Assembly (NCBI GenBank): GCA_021796275.1
Contig: JAJYOI010000012.1
Span: 1 to 49,678 of the forward strand
Source: Bacteroidota bacterium
GTDB taxonomy: Bacteria; Bacteroidota; Ignavibacteria; UBA10030; UBA8401
Reading direction: 5' to 3'
DNA length: 49,678 bases
The notes below the pieces were generated by a model. The model worked only from the letters and a program-made list of their open reading frames with translations, searched no databases and had not been told where the DNA came from. This document shows positions 39,929 through 49,678 of this stretch, piece after piece. Position numbers and translations under genes: made by a program. Within the stretch, counting starts at the first letter, position 1. Each line of letters begins with the position of its first letter.

Positions 39929-42900
39929 TCATGGTAATCCTAGTAAACCTTCATCGAACTTGAAGTTTACGCGTACGAACGGACCGCGCGTCCACAAACT
40001 ATAATCAACAAGATCTCGTTCTTTGTAGCCTTTGAAGTTGTAGCCAACAGCAACGCGCGTGTTCTTCATTGCAACATAACCGACTTCTGCACTGTATCCG
40101 GTCAACATATCGTTCACTTCCCGCTGGGTTAGCAAACGATATTCAGCGGCTGCATCAAATTTATCGGTGATGTCATATTGTGCGCGGATGAGATAGAAAT
40201 TCGTGTGGGTTGTTGCACTGAATTGGTACGACGTTTCGTCGGCAAGCTTGAACGCATACTTCATGCCGATCTCCAAACGCTGAACAGGTTCAACATACGC
40301 ATGAACGGATGCTATCGATGCCGTATAATCATCGAACGGTGAAAGATAATGATTGTTGTCGTGCTTCACTTCAAATTTTCCAAGTGCATTGAGCCAGTTG
40401 AAATCTACCGGACGGTATGCAATGCCGGCGATCAAATGCGATTGTGTCTCATAACCGCTGGAAGTCTTTGCATCGTCGTTCGAAAGCTGATATTTAACAA
40501 TTGCGCTGAAGTCGCGCTGGAAGCGGTAATCGCCGGCAAAAGTAAAATTCATTTTTTTGTTGGCAGTGTTGTCGCCAAACTCCAGCTTCGTGCTTGCCTT
40601 GACCGGCTGCTCCTTCGGCAAATATTCCAAGCCGGCGGAATACGCTGAATGATCCGGTGTGCTTGTCTCACCCAAACGATGTTCGAGCGATTTCGCTCTT
40701 TCATACGCGAAGTTCGCTGTCAGGTCGTACGGCAGTTGAAGAATGTTCTTCAAACCGACGCTGAGCATGTTGCGATATTGGCCCGCGGCGTTGCCAATCT
40801 CGTACTTGCCATAGACCGATGTCCCTTTGACCACAGTTGAACTCAAACCTATGGATGAAAGGTTTCCACCGCCGTCGTAGAATTGTTCTTGCCCTGTCAC
40901 AGAAATTCTATCGCTGAGTTTATAATTTCCTTCAATCGATGTGCCGTTAGGCCGCGTAGGATCTTGATTCGCTCCCAAATTGCGTTCGTGCATCGCCGCA
41001 AGCGTCAGTTTCTGATCAAAAGCATAGCTGAGTTTTGCCGATCCGAGTATTGAATGCGCGTTGCGCGATGACTGCAGCGTGTCCTGTGCCATCTCATTAT
41101 AGGTAACATCGCTCAGATTCAGTTGACCGCTCAACTGCGATGTGAACTGTTGATTGACTCCGCCGGTAAAGGAATTAATTTTTGTTGAACCTGTCTGCAG
41201 TGTTTGCTGCTGCTGATAATAGTCGCCGATGATTCGCGTTGACGCAAGCGGCAGGAACGTTCCGCTTATGCCGTACTTTTTCGTTCCGAGTTCTGCTTGT
41301 CCGCCGGATTGCGTCGCATTGCTGAATCCGCTTCCCACTTCCCGGTAATATCCTTTCAATGAAACGCCGGAAAGCGGCGAGAGATTTGATTCAACTTTGT
41401 ATGCAAGCCCCGAAGTAAAGATGCTGCTCGAATGCGCGACTTCACCTTTCACGCCGAACAAACCGCCCAACTGATATTTGATGTCGGAGCCGAGTAATAC
41501 ATAATTCTTCGGCGATTGCTGTTCTGTTACAGCCGTCAACCCGATCATCGTATTGGGAAGGAAAGAATTTTCTGCGCGTCCGCCGACAACGTAAGAAGAT
41601 GCCGCGCCGGTCACAGCTTCAAATGTTGCAACGATGTACACCGGGTTGCCCTGATCATCAATCGAAGGAACGGGCTGTTTGAAGAACACTGTGCCTTGGT
41701 CGTAATCAATTTGATAATCGCTGAAGCGGCTTTGATCGACAACTTTTAAGACAACTTCGGAATGGAACCGGTCGCGTGTTTCAATGCGAATCTTTTCCGA
41801 ACCATCGGTGATATGCGTATAGCCAAGATCATAATATCCTGAAAGCCCTTCGCCGCGAATGATTTTTTGTACCGCCTGGCGGTCTGTCAGCGAACCGAAT
41901 CCTGTTACGTTCCACTGCTTCTGTTGGTCTGCAAATTTAATTCCGTTCAGCGTCCGGTTGTACATTGCAAATTCCTGCTGCGACATGTCGGTGTTGTAAT
42001 CACCGAAGTACAGATACGATTGATTGCGCTCAATCTTCATAAAGAAGTTGCGATTCGTCTGGGCGTCATAATACAACATGCTGTTGTCGCCGTAGATCGA
42101 GTAGAGATAATCCGGATCGAGCTGGCGGAAGAACTGCGAACGATTCTTGCGGTCGGTATCCAGCGACGCTGTTAAAAGATACTTATCAAAGATCGTTCCG
42201 CGGGCATACGCCGCGATTTTGCCTTCACCTTCAAATCCGTTTTTATAGGAAGATGGCGAAGCAATTTGATCTGTGACACCGCTGCTTGTCGCATCGGTCG
42301 CCATGCCGCTTACCATTCCGACCAGCGTGAACGGCTCGGTCGGCGTTTCAAGAGTCACTTGTTTCGACTCTTTCAGCGCATCAACTTGAGCAGTAATATT
42401 AGTCGTGCCCGTTGCCGTTCCCGCCTGATACTCAACTTGTGCAACGCCGTCAACGAGAGGAATCTGGACACCTAATTTGCTTGAATCAATATCCGGCGAA
42501 ATAATTTCACCGCTGTCCGCCGCAACCGTCAAAATCACATCGCTCTTGTACGCGAAGCCCCACGCATCAAGCACACGAACTGTTCCTTTTGTTGTCGCTT
42601 TTCCATTCGCCGGGAGAACGTTATTCTCAAGATCAAATTGTAATGAATCGGGCGGACCGAGCACATGAATCGCGCGCGTATCGGAAAAGATTTCTGAGCC
42701 GTCAGGATTTACCAGGCGGACAACCAGCGTATCGTTTCCAGACGGCACCTCCACGTTGATAAAATCAATAATACCATCGGGACGTACTTTCCCTTTCTTT
42801 GCAAGTTTTCCGTTCACCCAGATTTGTGCATCGAAACCAGCCATTGTCTTCGCTGTCACGGTTTGGCTGTGTAATGCAGTCACTGTTCCTTCCGCCGGTG

Positions 42901-43048
42901 AAAGAATCTCAAGCTGGGCAACAGCGCGCTGCGCCGAAATTGCAAGAAGAAGCATCACGGCGAGCCAAAGCGCGCCGTGCCGCAGCGAAAATAATCTTGC
43001 TGCGTTCAGCTTTCTATCGGGGCAATATGTGAGCGTGCGCTCTTTCAC
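39929..43048 (-). CDS. Large outer-membrane protein with Ig-like N-terminus
   Basis: 1,039 residues. Long signal peptide (to about Ala44, AQRAVAQ). Residues ~45-140 are an Ig-like domain (EGTVTALHSQTVTAKTMAGF; VPSGNDTLVVRLVNPDGSE), and 145-240 look like an invasin-type Big_1 domain (NVLPANGKATTKGTVRVLDA). A middle region holds IRGEGLSGYYDLGYTHITDG, KIRIETRDRFHSEVVLKV and DYQIDYDQGTVFFKQPVP, a pattern also seen in SprA-like and other very large outer-membrane proteins. From ~480 on, repeated amphipathic strands make a beta barrel of many strands. GTG start 43048, 8 nt after the giant DUF11 gene, with a weak GA-rich ribosome-binding site. The pair is probably one functional unit; no TonB box or plug is visible. 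Confidence 0.8.
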   Translation of the reverse strand: MKERTLTYCPDRKLNAARLFSLRHGALWLAVMLLLAISAQRAVAQLEILSPAEGTVTALHSQTVTAKTMAGFDAQIWVNGKLAKKGKVRPDGIIDFINVEVPSGNDTLVVRLVNPDGSEIFSDTRAIHVLGPPDSLQFDLENNVLPANGKATTKGTVRVLDAWGFAYKSDVILTVAADSGEIISPDIDSSKLGVQIPLVDGVAQVEYQAGTATGTTNITAQVDALKESKQVTLETPTEPFTLVGMVSGMATDATSSGVTDQIASPSSYKNGFEGEGKIAAYARGTIFDKYLLTASLDTDRKNRSQFFRQLDPDYLYSIYGDNSMLYYDAQTNRNFFMKIERNQSYLYFGDYNTDMSQQEFAMYNRTLNGIKFADQQKQWNVTGFGSLTDRQAVQKIIRGEGLSGYYDLGYTHITDGSEKIRIETRDRFHSEVVLKVVDQSRFSDYQIDYDQGTVFFKQPVPSIDDQGNPVYIVATFEAVTGAASSYVVGGRAENSFLPNTMIGLTAVTEQQSPKNYVLLGSDIKYQLGGLFGVKGEVAHSSSIFTSGLAYKVESNLSPLSGVSLKGYYREVGSGFSNATQSGGQAELGTKKYGISGTFLPLASTRIIGDYYQQQQTLQTGSTKINSFTGGVNQQFTSQLSGQLNLSDVTYNEMAQDTLQSSRNAHSILGSAKLSYAFDQKLTLAAMHERNLGANQDPTRPNGTSIEGNYKLSDRISVTGQEQFYDGGGNLSSIGLSSTVVKGTSVYGKYEIGNAAGQYRNMLSVGLKNILQLPYDLTANFAYERAKSLEHRLGETSTPDHSAYSAGLEYLPKEQPVKASTKLEFGDNTANKKMNFTFAGDYRFQRDFSAIVKYQLSNDDAKTSSGYETQSHLIAGIAYRPVDFNWLNALGKFEVKHDNNHYLSPFDDYTASIASVHAYVEPVQRLEIGMKYAFKLADETSYQFSATTHTNFYLIRAQYDITDKFDAAAEYRLLTQREVNDMLTGYSAEVGYVAMKNTRVAVGYNFKGYKERDLVDYSLWTRGPFVRVNFKFDEGLLGLP

Positions 43049-43056
43049 AATTTCTT

Positions 43057-46000
43057 TTATTTCTTGCCAATGGCTTTTGCCATTTCACTTTCGTTTTTGT
43101 TTTCCGCGCGGCGGATTTCCATGAGCAGCGGCGATGCAACATCGCGCACGATTTTTCCGTCTCGCTCCACCCGCACTATAGTAAATTGGTTTCCTTGTCC
43201 GCTCACCGCTTTCATCTCATGAGTAATTTCTGTGAGGAACGTCAGCACAGAAAGCGTGTCGCTTGGTGAACACACTGCCGTGATAACGCTGCCATTCACG
43301 AAAACCGAATCAATACCGCACACTGCAGTCAGCGTGTTTGGCAGCAGTGAAATACCGACCGGCAGCGTATCGGTGAGCGTTGTTGTCAGCGTCTTCGTTG
43401 TGATCTTCTTGTGCACTTCAAGCTTGAACATGAATTGATCGCCGATCAACCCGACTGCCGAGCTATCGAACGGATGGACTCCAACTTTCGGAATGAAGCG
43501 CCGGTGAGCGAGCGCTGAAGAATCTACAAGTCCCGGAGGAATTTCACTGTCCACAAAGTCTTTACGGAAAATCTGAATTTCGACGCGGCGATTTTGCTGC
43601 CGGCCGTTTTCCGTTGTATTTGATGCGACCGGACGAAGCGGACCATAACCGATTGCATGGAAGCGGTCACGGCTGATGCCAAATTGATTCACGAGATTAT
43701 CCACAATGGTATTTGCGCGTGCCTGCGACAATTCCATATTCGATGGGAATTCAAACGTGTGAATCGGGTTTGAATCCGTGTGCCCTTCAACCACAGCGGT
43801 GGCACGCGGATCGGCTTTCATCACTTCTGCCGCAAGCTGTAAAGCACTCGATGCAGTTGCGCGCAAAGTTGCTTTTGCAACATCGAACAGAACGCCGGAC
43901 ATGACATAATTAATCGCTTTACCGCGTACTGCTACGGCAATTTGGTTCGTCGTCTTCAGCGAATCGGACTGCAAGCCGATAGAATCGCCGGCAAAACATT
44001 TCGCAGAAGTGTATGACTGTGCCGTAATCAACCGTTCTTTTGCCGGCTGATCTACAACGGCTTGATAGACGATGGTCGAATGGAAGCTCTTGCCGACGCT
44101 GTCGATCGTCCAATACAAGTTCTGTCCGTCAACGCGGGTTGCAATTGTTGAATCGGCAAGCTGGGCGCTGCCCGCAACATAATGGAACGTTGTATCAAGA
44201 ACGTCGTGCACTTCCAACTTTTGCAGCGGCACGGAGCCTTCATAATCAACCGGAATCCGGAATACGACCTGTGTGCTGGAGAGCTTCGGCGGCTCTGTTT
44301 CATTGCCGAAGAAGAATTCGACACGGCGATTCAGCGCTCTTCCTTCGGGTGTAGCGTTCGTTGCGACTGGTCTCGTTTTGCCGAAGCCTTGCGTGGTAAT
44401 GCGCGATGGATCAATTTGTTCGCTGTTCACGAGATAATATTTCGCCGCATTCGCGCGGGCGTAGGACAATTCCATGTTCGACGGGAATTCTTTTGTATGA
44501 ATTCTCATCGCGTCCGTGTGTCCCACAATCAGCACGGTCTGATGCGGGTAATCGCGCAAAATATTGGCAAGCTGCTTCAATGTCGGGTACGCTTCGGAAC
44601 GCAAATCCGCTTTGCCAACCTCGAATTGCAATCCCGTCAGTTTCATCGGTGCGATGCGCGCGTCTTCGATAAAGACAATGTTACGCGGATCAGTGATGCG
44701 TTGAATGGTGATCTCGCCGGCTTGGGCAATTGTCTGGTGCAACTGAATCGTATCCGGAATAATCACCGGCGGAATAAGATGTTTAAGATAGAAGTCCACG
44801 CGCGCGATGCCCGATTCCGTAAGATGAACAAAGCGGGAACCTGCGTCACCGGCAAACTCGCCATGGCCTGCGATCAATGCTGAATTTTTCGGAAGCGTAA
44901 ATGTCCGCACTTTGATTACGTGATCGCCCGGTTCGAGATCGGGAATCGAATATTTTCCGTCATCGCCGGTAACGACACGCGTTCCGTTTTCAAGCATCAG
45001 CTCAACGCCCTTCACTCCGACTTCGCCCGTATCCTGATATGCATTGTGATTGTCATCGTAGAACACTTTGCCGATCACGAGGCCGTGTGTTGTGAAGACA
45101 CCGAGACGCACTTCGACTTGTTCATTCACCGGAGCCGATGCGATCTGCGTTCCGAGCGGCGTTGTGCCGAATGCCTGCGCTGTGTTGATACCGTTGCCTT
45201 CGTTTGCGCCGGCACCGACTGCAAGGCGGTACACTAACTGCACAGTTGCCTGCGGCGGCAGCGAATCGGTTAAATTCCATGTCAGTTGTTTCTTACCGGC
45301 TGGGTCGGAAATTTTCGATGAATCGCCGAACGACGACCCGCTTAAATACCCGAAGCCGAACGGAATTCTGTCAACGACGGAAATATTCCGCGCATAGGCA
45401 TTGGCGCTGATGTTGGTAACTTTCACGATGTATGTTGCAATATCGCCGATCTCCAAAACTTTGCGGATTGCCTGCTTCGTGATCTTCAAATATGAGACGA
45501 CTGTGTGTATTCCTGCATTACTCGCCGTGTCTTGATCTGATCTCGAAGAGCCTTGAGGCCACGTCAGCGTTGCAACGTTTGTGTAGGAATATTCGCCCGG
45601 TGCAAGATCAGTGCGAACGAGAGTGTTCAAAACCATCCGAAGAGAATCATCGACACCCAGCGAATCGTACTTCCACATCAGTGTGTGAGTCAGCGTGTCA
45701 AATTCTCCGCCGTCGAGTGGTGGCATCGCCTGTCCGTTGCGGAAATAGGTAACGTCCATGTTGAGATACGAAAGCTCTTTCGGAAGATTATCCGTAATCT
45801 TGATACTGTCGGCACGCGAGCCGGCAGTGTTTGTTACGTGAATAGTGTATGCAACCGTGTCGCCGACATTTGCCGTATGAACCGACGACGTTTTCCAAAT
45901 CCTCATCTTCGGAGGAATCAAGACATTGGTGTACACGGTTGTGTCAATCGTTGTTGTGCCGGTAGAAGTAAGGTCTGCCTTATTCCATGCGAGGAATGAA

Positions 46001-49000
46001 TTTTTGACCGTATCGGCAAATGTAACACGGACCAGCTGCGACCAGCTCGCGCCAGTATCCAACGTTCCAATGTTCCACACAATCCTGTGTCCTGCAGGCT
46101 CAAACACACCACCGCCCGCCACAGGCATGACGACGACCATTGCCGGATGAAGCGTGTCAATCACTTGGACGCTGTCCGCCCTCAGCGTTCCGGTGTTCTT
46201 CGTGGAAAGGATGTACGTCACGGTATCAACAATCGTCGCGCGGGCAGGACCCGTTTTAGAAAATTCCACTTCAGGATTGAGCACAATCGGAATGTTGGCG
46301 TTGATGACGTACGTTCCGTTGCCGGAGTTGGTGGCAATGACGCTACCTTGAATTTTTCCGTACGACACGTTTATTTCAAATGTTCCCGGCGGTACATTAT
46401 CAAATTTATAGGCGCCGGTAGAATCGGTCGTCGTTGTTTCTACAATTGTCTGCACAGAAGCCGCTTTGTTCTGCTTCACTGAACCTGTCTGATCAGCCGT
46501 AAGAAGATTGATCGCCATTCCCGCCGCCGGTACCGGAAGGCCGGAAATGAGATAATAGACGGCGCCGGAAATCGAATTCTGATTCGGCACGGGTGGATCG
46601 CCGTTTCCGCTGACGTTGACTTTTACATTCGTGTTCACCGTCGTCTGGAAACCGAAGCTGTTTGTTGTCGTGATGGTAACGCGGAAGCTGTCGGTCTTTG
46701 CAACAGGAATGAGATATTGTCCATCGCTTTCCGTAATCTGCTGTCCGACAAGCGTATCGGCACTGAGAGAATATGCACGGACCAAAGCGCCTTTCACCGG
46801 CTTCGATGTTTTCTGGTCAATCACGGTGCCTTGAATAGCGCCCGGGAAGAAAACAATCTGCACTGTGTCGGCAGCATGGCATCCTTCATTATTATGCGCC
46901 GAAGCAATCGCATACGCGGTGAAGATATTGCTCCCGGAGACCGTCGCACGAAGAGAATCAACAGCAATGCCGTTTTTCGTGTATTGAATAACCGAATTCT
47001 GGCCGTTCGAGAATTCGCCGACCGTTGTTGTGAAGTATACCGGCGTCCCATCCGGTTTCGGATTGCCGAGCGTATTCGAGAGATACGCATAAATGACCGC
47101 CGCCTGACGGCCGTTGCCAATCACTTTCTTGGGAATCGCTGTTAATTTCAGCACGCATGCCGGATCGTCTTTCGTAATGAAAATAACGTCAGCAGTTTGC
47201 TCCGGAGTCGAATCAGATTTTGCAAACACACGGTTCAAAATCATTTCAAGATTCGGAACGTTGATCGAGAGTTTTGACGTGATAACGATAGAATCCGATG
47301 CGCCGCCTTGCAGCGAATCTTTCATGAACGTCACGACGTTGCCATTAACATGCGCGTTGGCTGTCGCTTCGTTGTCAAACAACTGGAACGGAAGCGTATC
47401 GCTCAATGCAATGTGTGTGAGAGTGTGTGTGCCGGTGTTCTTCACATGCAGCGTGTATTGCAGCGTATCGCCGATGAGAACCGTATCCTTTGAGACCGTC
47501 TTCCACAATTTCAAATCAGAATTGATCGGCACTTTCGGCACCACAACCGATAACGCTTGCGCAATTTGCTGAGCCGTTTGATCCGATTGCCCGTACGCCG
47601 TGTTAAGAATGGTTTCATTATTCGGACGATTCACCATCACGATTGCATGAATCATAATTGAATCTGCCGCGCCTGCTTGCAGCGAATCTTTCGAATACGT
47701 CACGATCTTTGCCGCGAGCCGGGCGTTCGATGATACCGCCGGGTTGGTAAGCTGGAACGGAATCGTGTCGTGAACGGCGACATGTGTCAGCAGTGTGTTG
47801 CCGGTATTGCGAACGTAGATTGTAAATCCGAGCGAGTCGCCCGCAATAACTGTGCTTGATGTCGCAGTCTTCGTAAGCGTCAATTGCGACACCGGTATCA
47901 CTTTGGAATACGAAACCGCTTGCGCTGTTTGGTCGGGACCTTGATCCGAATGCGCATGCACCCAATTGAGCACCGTATCGCGCGTGAAATTAGAAACCGT
48001 TGCCGTTCCTGTTACGATGATCGAATCTGCGACGCCGCTGTTCAACACAGGAATTGATGCCGTAATGATTTTCCCGTTAAGTTGCGCGTTGGCGGAAACG
48101 GCGGCGTTGTTCAACTGCGCAGGCAGTGTGTCTGTAACTGCTACGTTCGTTACATTCACATTGTTGGGGTTGACAATACGGATCACATAGCGCAGGGTAT
48201 CGCCGGTGCTCACCGTGCCCTTCGACACCGTCTTCGTCAGTTTCAGCGAAAGATTGTTCATCAACACAACCGGCACCTGCGACGATTGAAGCGGAGTGCG
48301 CAGCGATTTTACGTACGCGGTGTTCGGGATCGTGATTCCGCTGGCGGAAGATTTCACCTGCACGCCAATCAGAATCGAATCGCTTTGCCCGACAGCGAGG
48401 GTATCTTTTGTGTACGTCACAATATTGTTTGCAAAGGAGCCTTTGGAAACTGAAAAGACGGTGAATGCAACGTTATTCACCGTGTCTGAAACGACGACAT
48501 TCGGCAAAGGTGCATTGCCGGTATTGCGTATCACAACCTTGTACACGAGACTGGCGCTAAACAGCACTGTATCTTTCGATGCCGTCTTTGTAATGGATAA
48601 ACTCGAATTGGCATTAACGATGAATGATGCCTGCGCAATCCGCGATCTGATCTCGGAAGATTGAGCGTAAGCTGTGTTCACAATAACTTCGCCCTTCAAA
48701 CGATCAGCCGGAACTTTCGCTTTCACGGTGAAGACATCACTTGCACCGGCTGCAAGCGCAGCCTTCGTGTACGTCACGATTCTGCCGACAAGCAGCGCGT
48801 TCGAAACAGAAAGGTTTGTCAATTGCGATGGAATAGTATCCGTCACCACGACGTTCGTCAGCGGGAAAGCGCTTGTGTTAGAGATGCGAACCGTGTACGA
48901 AAGCGTATCGCCGACATTCACCGTGTCTTTAGAAACCGACTTCTCTAAAATCATTGCCGTCTGCCTTCCTAAGACCACAATGTTTTTCCCTACAGCTTTT

Positions 49001-49678
49001 GCCTTTGTCGGTGTTTCAGAAGAAACGATCCATGCTACATCCGGAATTTGTGTGTTATTGGGAAGCGTCGGTACAGTTATCACCGGAACGATCACTGTAT
49101 CTGCTTGACCGACAATCATACTGTCGAGCGTTGCAGTAACAATATTTCCATTGAAACTTACGCTCGAAGTTTTCACAAGTGTGTTAGAATTTCCGCCAAC
49201 GCTTGTCGGTTTTTGCCCCAAAAGTGATTTCAACGAGAGCGAATCGAGCAGCAAGATTGACGGCAGTGTATCCCGCATGACAACATTGTGCAGCGTGATA
49301 TTGCCGTTGTTACCGAATCTGATAGTGTAATAGAATGGATCGCCAACCGTGATGGTATCACGCGAAATATCGAGAGTGATGAAAGATTTCGGACTGCTGA
49401 TTGTAACCGTAGCTGAAGCATGAATTGCAGCGCCAGCACTGTCAATACCGTAACCGTAATTTGTAAGGACAGAGTTGTAAGGAGTTGAAGCCCGAATTTG
49501 CGCGGTAACGATCAGCGTATCGGAAGCGTTCGCCGCAAGCGCGATGTTCGTCCAACTGATGATGGAATCGCTGCTGACCGTCCCATGATTTGAACTGAGA
49601 AGCAGAAATGCTGAAGGCAATGTATCAAGAATACGTGCACCGCCAAACAATGCGGCACCGGTATTCGTCATGATAATT
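43057..49678 (-). CDS. Giant surface protein: DUF11 repeats and two OmpA domains (5' end missing)
   Basis: The frame is open to the window edge, so at least 2,206 C-terminal residues are present. Counting from the first Met in the window (49671): nine DUF11 repeats begin near 97, 239, 357, 474, 596, 719, 1134, 1256 and 1394, most with the motif KT-x-SKDTV-x-x-GDTL. A Big_1-like domain (836-930) and two carboxypeptidase-regulatory-like domains (942-1010, 1028-1130) come between, then an SdrD-B-like domain (1530-1590; GKVFYDDNHNAYQDTGEVG). OmpA-like domain 1 is at 1678-1790 (LQFEVGKADL; GHTD; FPSNMELSYARA; NRRVEFFF). Domain 2 is at 1923-2034 (VLFDVAKATL; GHTD; FPSNMELSQARA; NRRVEIQIF). A last DUF11-like segment follows. 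Both OmpA domains are MotB-type and keep the peptidoglycan-binding Asp and Arg. No T9SS domain at the C-terminus. Confidence 0.9.
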   Translation of the reverse strand, partial: IIMTNTGAALFGGARILDTLPSAFLLLSSNHGTVSSDSIISWTNIALAANASDTLIVTAQIRASTPYNSVLTNYGYGIDSAGAAIHASATVTISSPKSFITLDISRDTITVGDPFYYTIRFGNNGNITLHNVVMRDTLPSILLLDSLSLKSLLGQKPTSVGGNSNTLVKTSSVSFNGNIVTATLDSMIVGQADTVIVPVITVPTLPNNTQIPDVAWIVSSETPTKAKAVGKNIVVLGRQTAMILEKSVSKDTVNVGDTLSYTVRISNTSAFPLTNVVVTDTIPSQLTNLSVSNALLVGRIVTYTKAALAAGASDVFTVKAKVPADRLKGEVIVNTAYAQSSEIRSRIAQASFIVNANSSLSITKTASKDTVLFSASLVYKVVIRNTGNAPLPNVVVSDTVNNVAFTVFSVSKGSFANNIVTYTKDTLAVGQSDSILIGVQVKSSASGITIPNTAYVKSLRTPLQSSQVPVVLMNNLSLKLTKTVSKGTVSTGDTLRYVIRIVNPNNVNVTNVAVTDTLPAQLNNAAVSANAQLNGKIITASIPVLNSGVADSIIVTGTATVSNFTRDTVLNWVHAHSDQGPDQTAQAVSYSKVIPVSQLTLTKTATSSTVIAGDSLGFTIYVRNTGNTLLTHVAVHDTIPFQLTNPAVSSNARLAAKIVTYSKDSLQAGAADSIMIHAIVMVNRPNNETILNTAYGQSDQTAQQIAQALSVVVPKVPINSDLKLWKTVSKDTVLIGDTLQYTLHVKNTGTHTLTHIALSDTLPFQLFDNEATANAHVNGNVVTFMKDSLQGGASDSIVITSKLSINVPNLEMILNRVFAKSDSTPEQTADVIFITKDDPACVLKLTAIPKKVIGNGRQAAVIYAYLSNTLGNPKPDGTPVYFTTTVGEFSNGQNSVIQYTKNGIAVDSLRATVSGSNIFTAYAIASAHNNEGCHAADTVQIVFFPGAIQGTVIDQKTSKPVKGALVRAYSLSADTLVGQQITESDGQYLIPVAKTDSFRVTITTTNSFGFQTTVNTNVKVNVSGNGDPPVPNQNSISGAVYYLISGLPVPAAGMAINLLTADQTGSVKQNKAASVQTIVETTTTDSTGAYKFDNVPPGTFEINVSYGKIQGSVIATNSGNGTYVINANIPIVLNPEVEFSKTGPARATIVDTVTYILSTKNTGTLRADSVQVIDTLHPAMVVVMPVAGGGVFEPAGHRIVWNIGTLDTGASWSQLVRVTFADTVKNSFLAWNKADLTSTGTTTIDTTVYTNVLIPPKMRIWKTSSVHTANVGDTVAYTIHVTNTAGSRADSIKITDNLPKELSYLNMDVTYFRNGQAMPPLDGGEFDTLTHTLMWKYDSLGVDDSLRMVLNTLVRTDLAPGEYSYTNVATLTWPQGSSRSDQDTASNAGIHTVVSYLKITKQAIRKVLEIGDIATYIVKVTNISANAYARNISVVDRIPFGFGYLSGSSFGDSSKISDPAGKKQLTWNLTDSLPPQATVQLVYRLAVGAGANEGNGINTAQAFGTTPLGTQIASAPVNEQVEVRLGVFTTHGLVIGKVFYDDNHNAYQDTGEVGVKGVELMLENGTRVVTGDDGKYSIPDLEPGDHVIKVRTFTLPKNSALIAGHGEFAGDAGSRFVHLTESGIARVDFYLKHLIPPVIIPDTIQLHQTIAQAGEITIQRITDPRNIVFIEDARIAPMKLTGLQFEVGKADLRSEAYPTLKQLANILRDYPHQTVLIVGHTDAMRIHTKEFPSNMELSYARANAAKYYLVNSEQIDPSRITTQGFGKTRPVATNATPEGRALNRRVEFFFGNETEPPKLSSTQVVFRIPVDYEGSVPLQKLEVHDVLDTTFHYVAGSAQLADSTIATRVDGQNLYWTIDSVGKSFHSTIVYQAVVDQPAKERLITAQSYTSAKCFAGDSIGLQSDSLKTTNQIAVAVRGKAINYVMSGVLFDVAKATLRATASSALQLAAEVMKADPRATAVVEGHTDSNPIHTFEFPSNMELSQARANTIVDNLVNQFGISRDRFHAIGYGPLRPVASNTTENGRQQNRRVEIQIFRKDFVDSEIPPGLVDSSALAHRRFIPKVGVHPFDSSAVGLIGDQFMFKLEVHKKITTKTLTTTLTDTLPVGISLLPNTLTAVCGIDSVFVNGSVITAVCSPSDTLSVLTFLTEITHEMKAVSGQGNQFTIVRVERDGKIVRDVASPLLMEIRRAENKNESEMAKAIGKK

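Noticed and set aside
43057..43300. T9SS sorting domain at the end of the giant DUF11 protein
   Set aside because: Searched for the NYPNPFNP and VYDxxGR type motifs found in the subtilase; they are absent. The C-terminus is a polar, basic tail.
44182..44883. 233-codon plus-strand frame inside the giant DUF11 gene
   Set aside because: Lies opposite the first OmpA domain, which is clearly coding on the minus strand.

Overview
The window looks like chromosome from a Gram-negative member of the FCB group, most likely the Ignavibacteria/Bacteroidota side (inference). The pointers are a subtilase ending in a type IX secretion (T9SS) C-terminal domain with the NYPNPFNP motif, several predicted beta-barrel outer-membrane proteins, many lipoproteins, NamZ (DUF1343), a FadL-GDSL gene pair, and a histidine kinase whose H-box reads ETAHQLGTPLS. 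I see no plasmid, phage or complete IS genes, no CRISPR array and no tRNA or rRNA gene.

Layout. 1-282 is the tail of histidine ammonia-lyase. 308-6878 (minus) mixes unknown secreted proteins with a HAD phosphatase/aroQ pair, an ORF6N protein flanked by two copies of the HAD gene's 3' end, a CsgG/FlgT-like protein and NamZ. 6968-9082 is a glutamate dehydrogenase operon; the enzyme carries a histone-like basic N-terminus. 9387-14300 holds a glycosyltransferase and a heterodimeric ABC exporter. 14419-22131 (minus) is serS, a degenerate phosphodiesterase-fold lipoprotein, rmlD, a PfkB kinase, purE and hisI-F-A-H-B. The his promoter is followed at once by a terminator-like hairpin.

22444-29360 (plus) carries an outer-membrane protein, a TPR-CHAT lipoprotein whose CHAT catalytic residues appear lost, and an overlapping secreted subtilase. 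29443-31088 (minus) is an ECF sigma factor with a periplasmic beta-rich protein. 31287-33780 (plus) is purA and an orphan histidine kinase. 33829-35577 (minus) encodes small membrane proteins. 35887-39566 (plus) encodes a TPR protein, a FadL-like porin and a GDSL lipoprotein. 39643-49678 (minus) is the most striking block: a protein of more than 2,200 residues (DUF11 repeats, carboxypeptidase-regulatory-like domains, two MotB-type OmpA domains), then 8 nt later a 1,039-residue Ig-plus-barrel outer-membrane protein, then a HypC-like protein lacking the essential Cys2.

The genes combine core metabolism (histidine, purine, shikimate, Glu dehydrogenase, Ser-tRNA) with a heavy cell-envelope load. 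The best candidates for undescribed biology are the DUF11/double-OmpA plus barrel operon, the pseudo-CHAT/subtilase pair, the basic-tailed dehydrogenase, and a set of intergenic palindromes and heptanucleotide-phased repeats.
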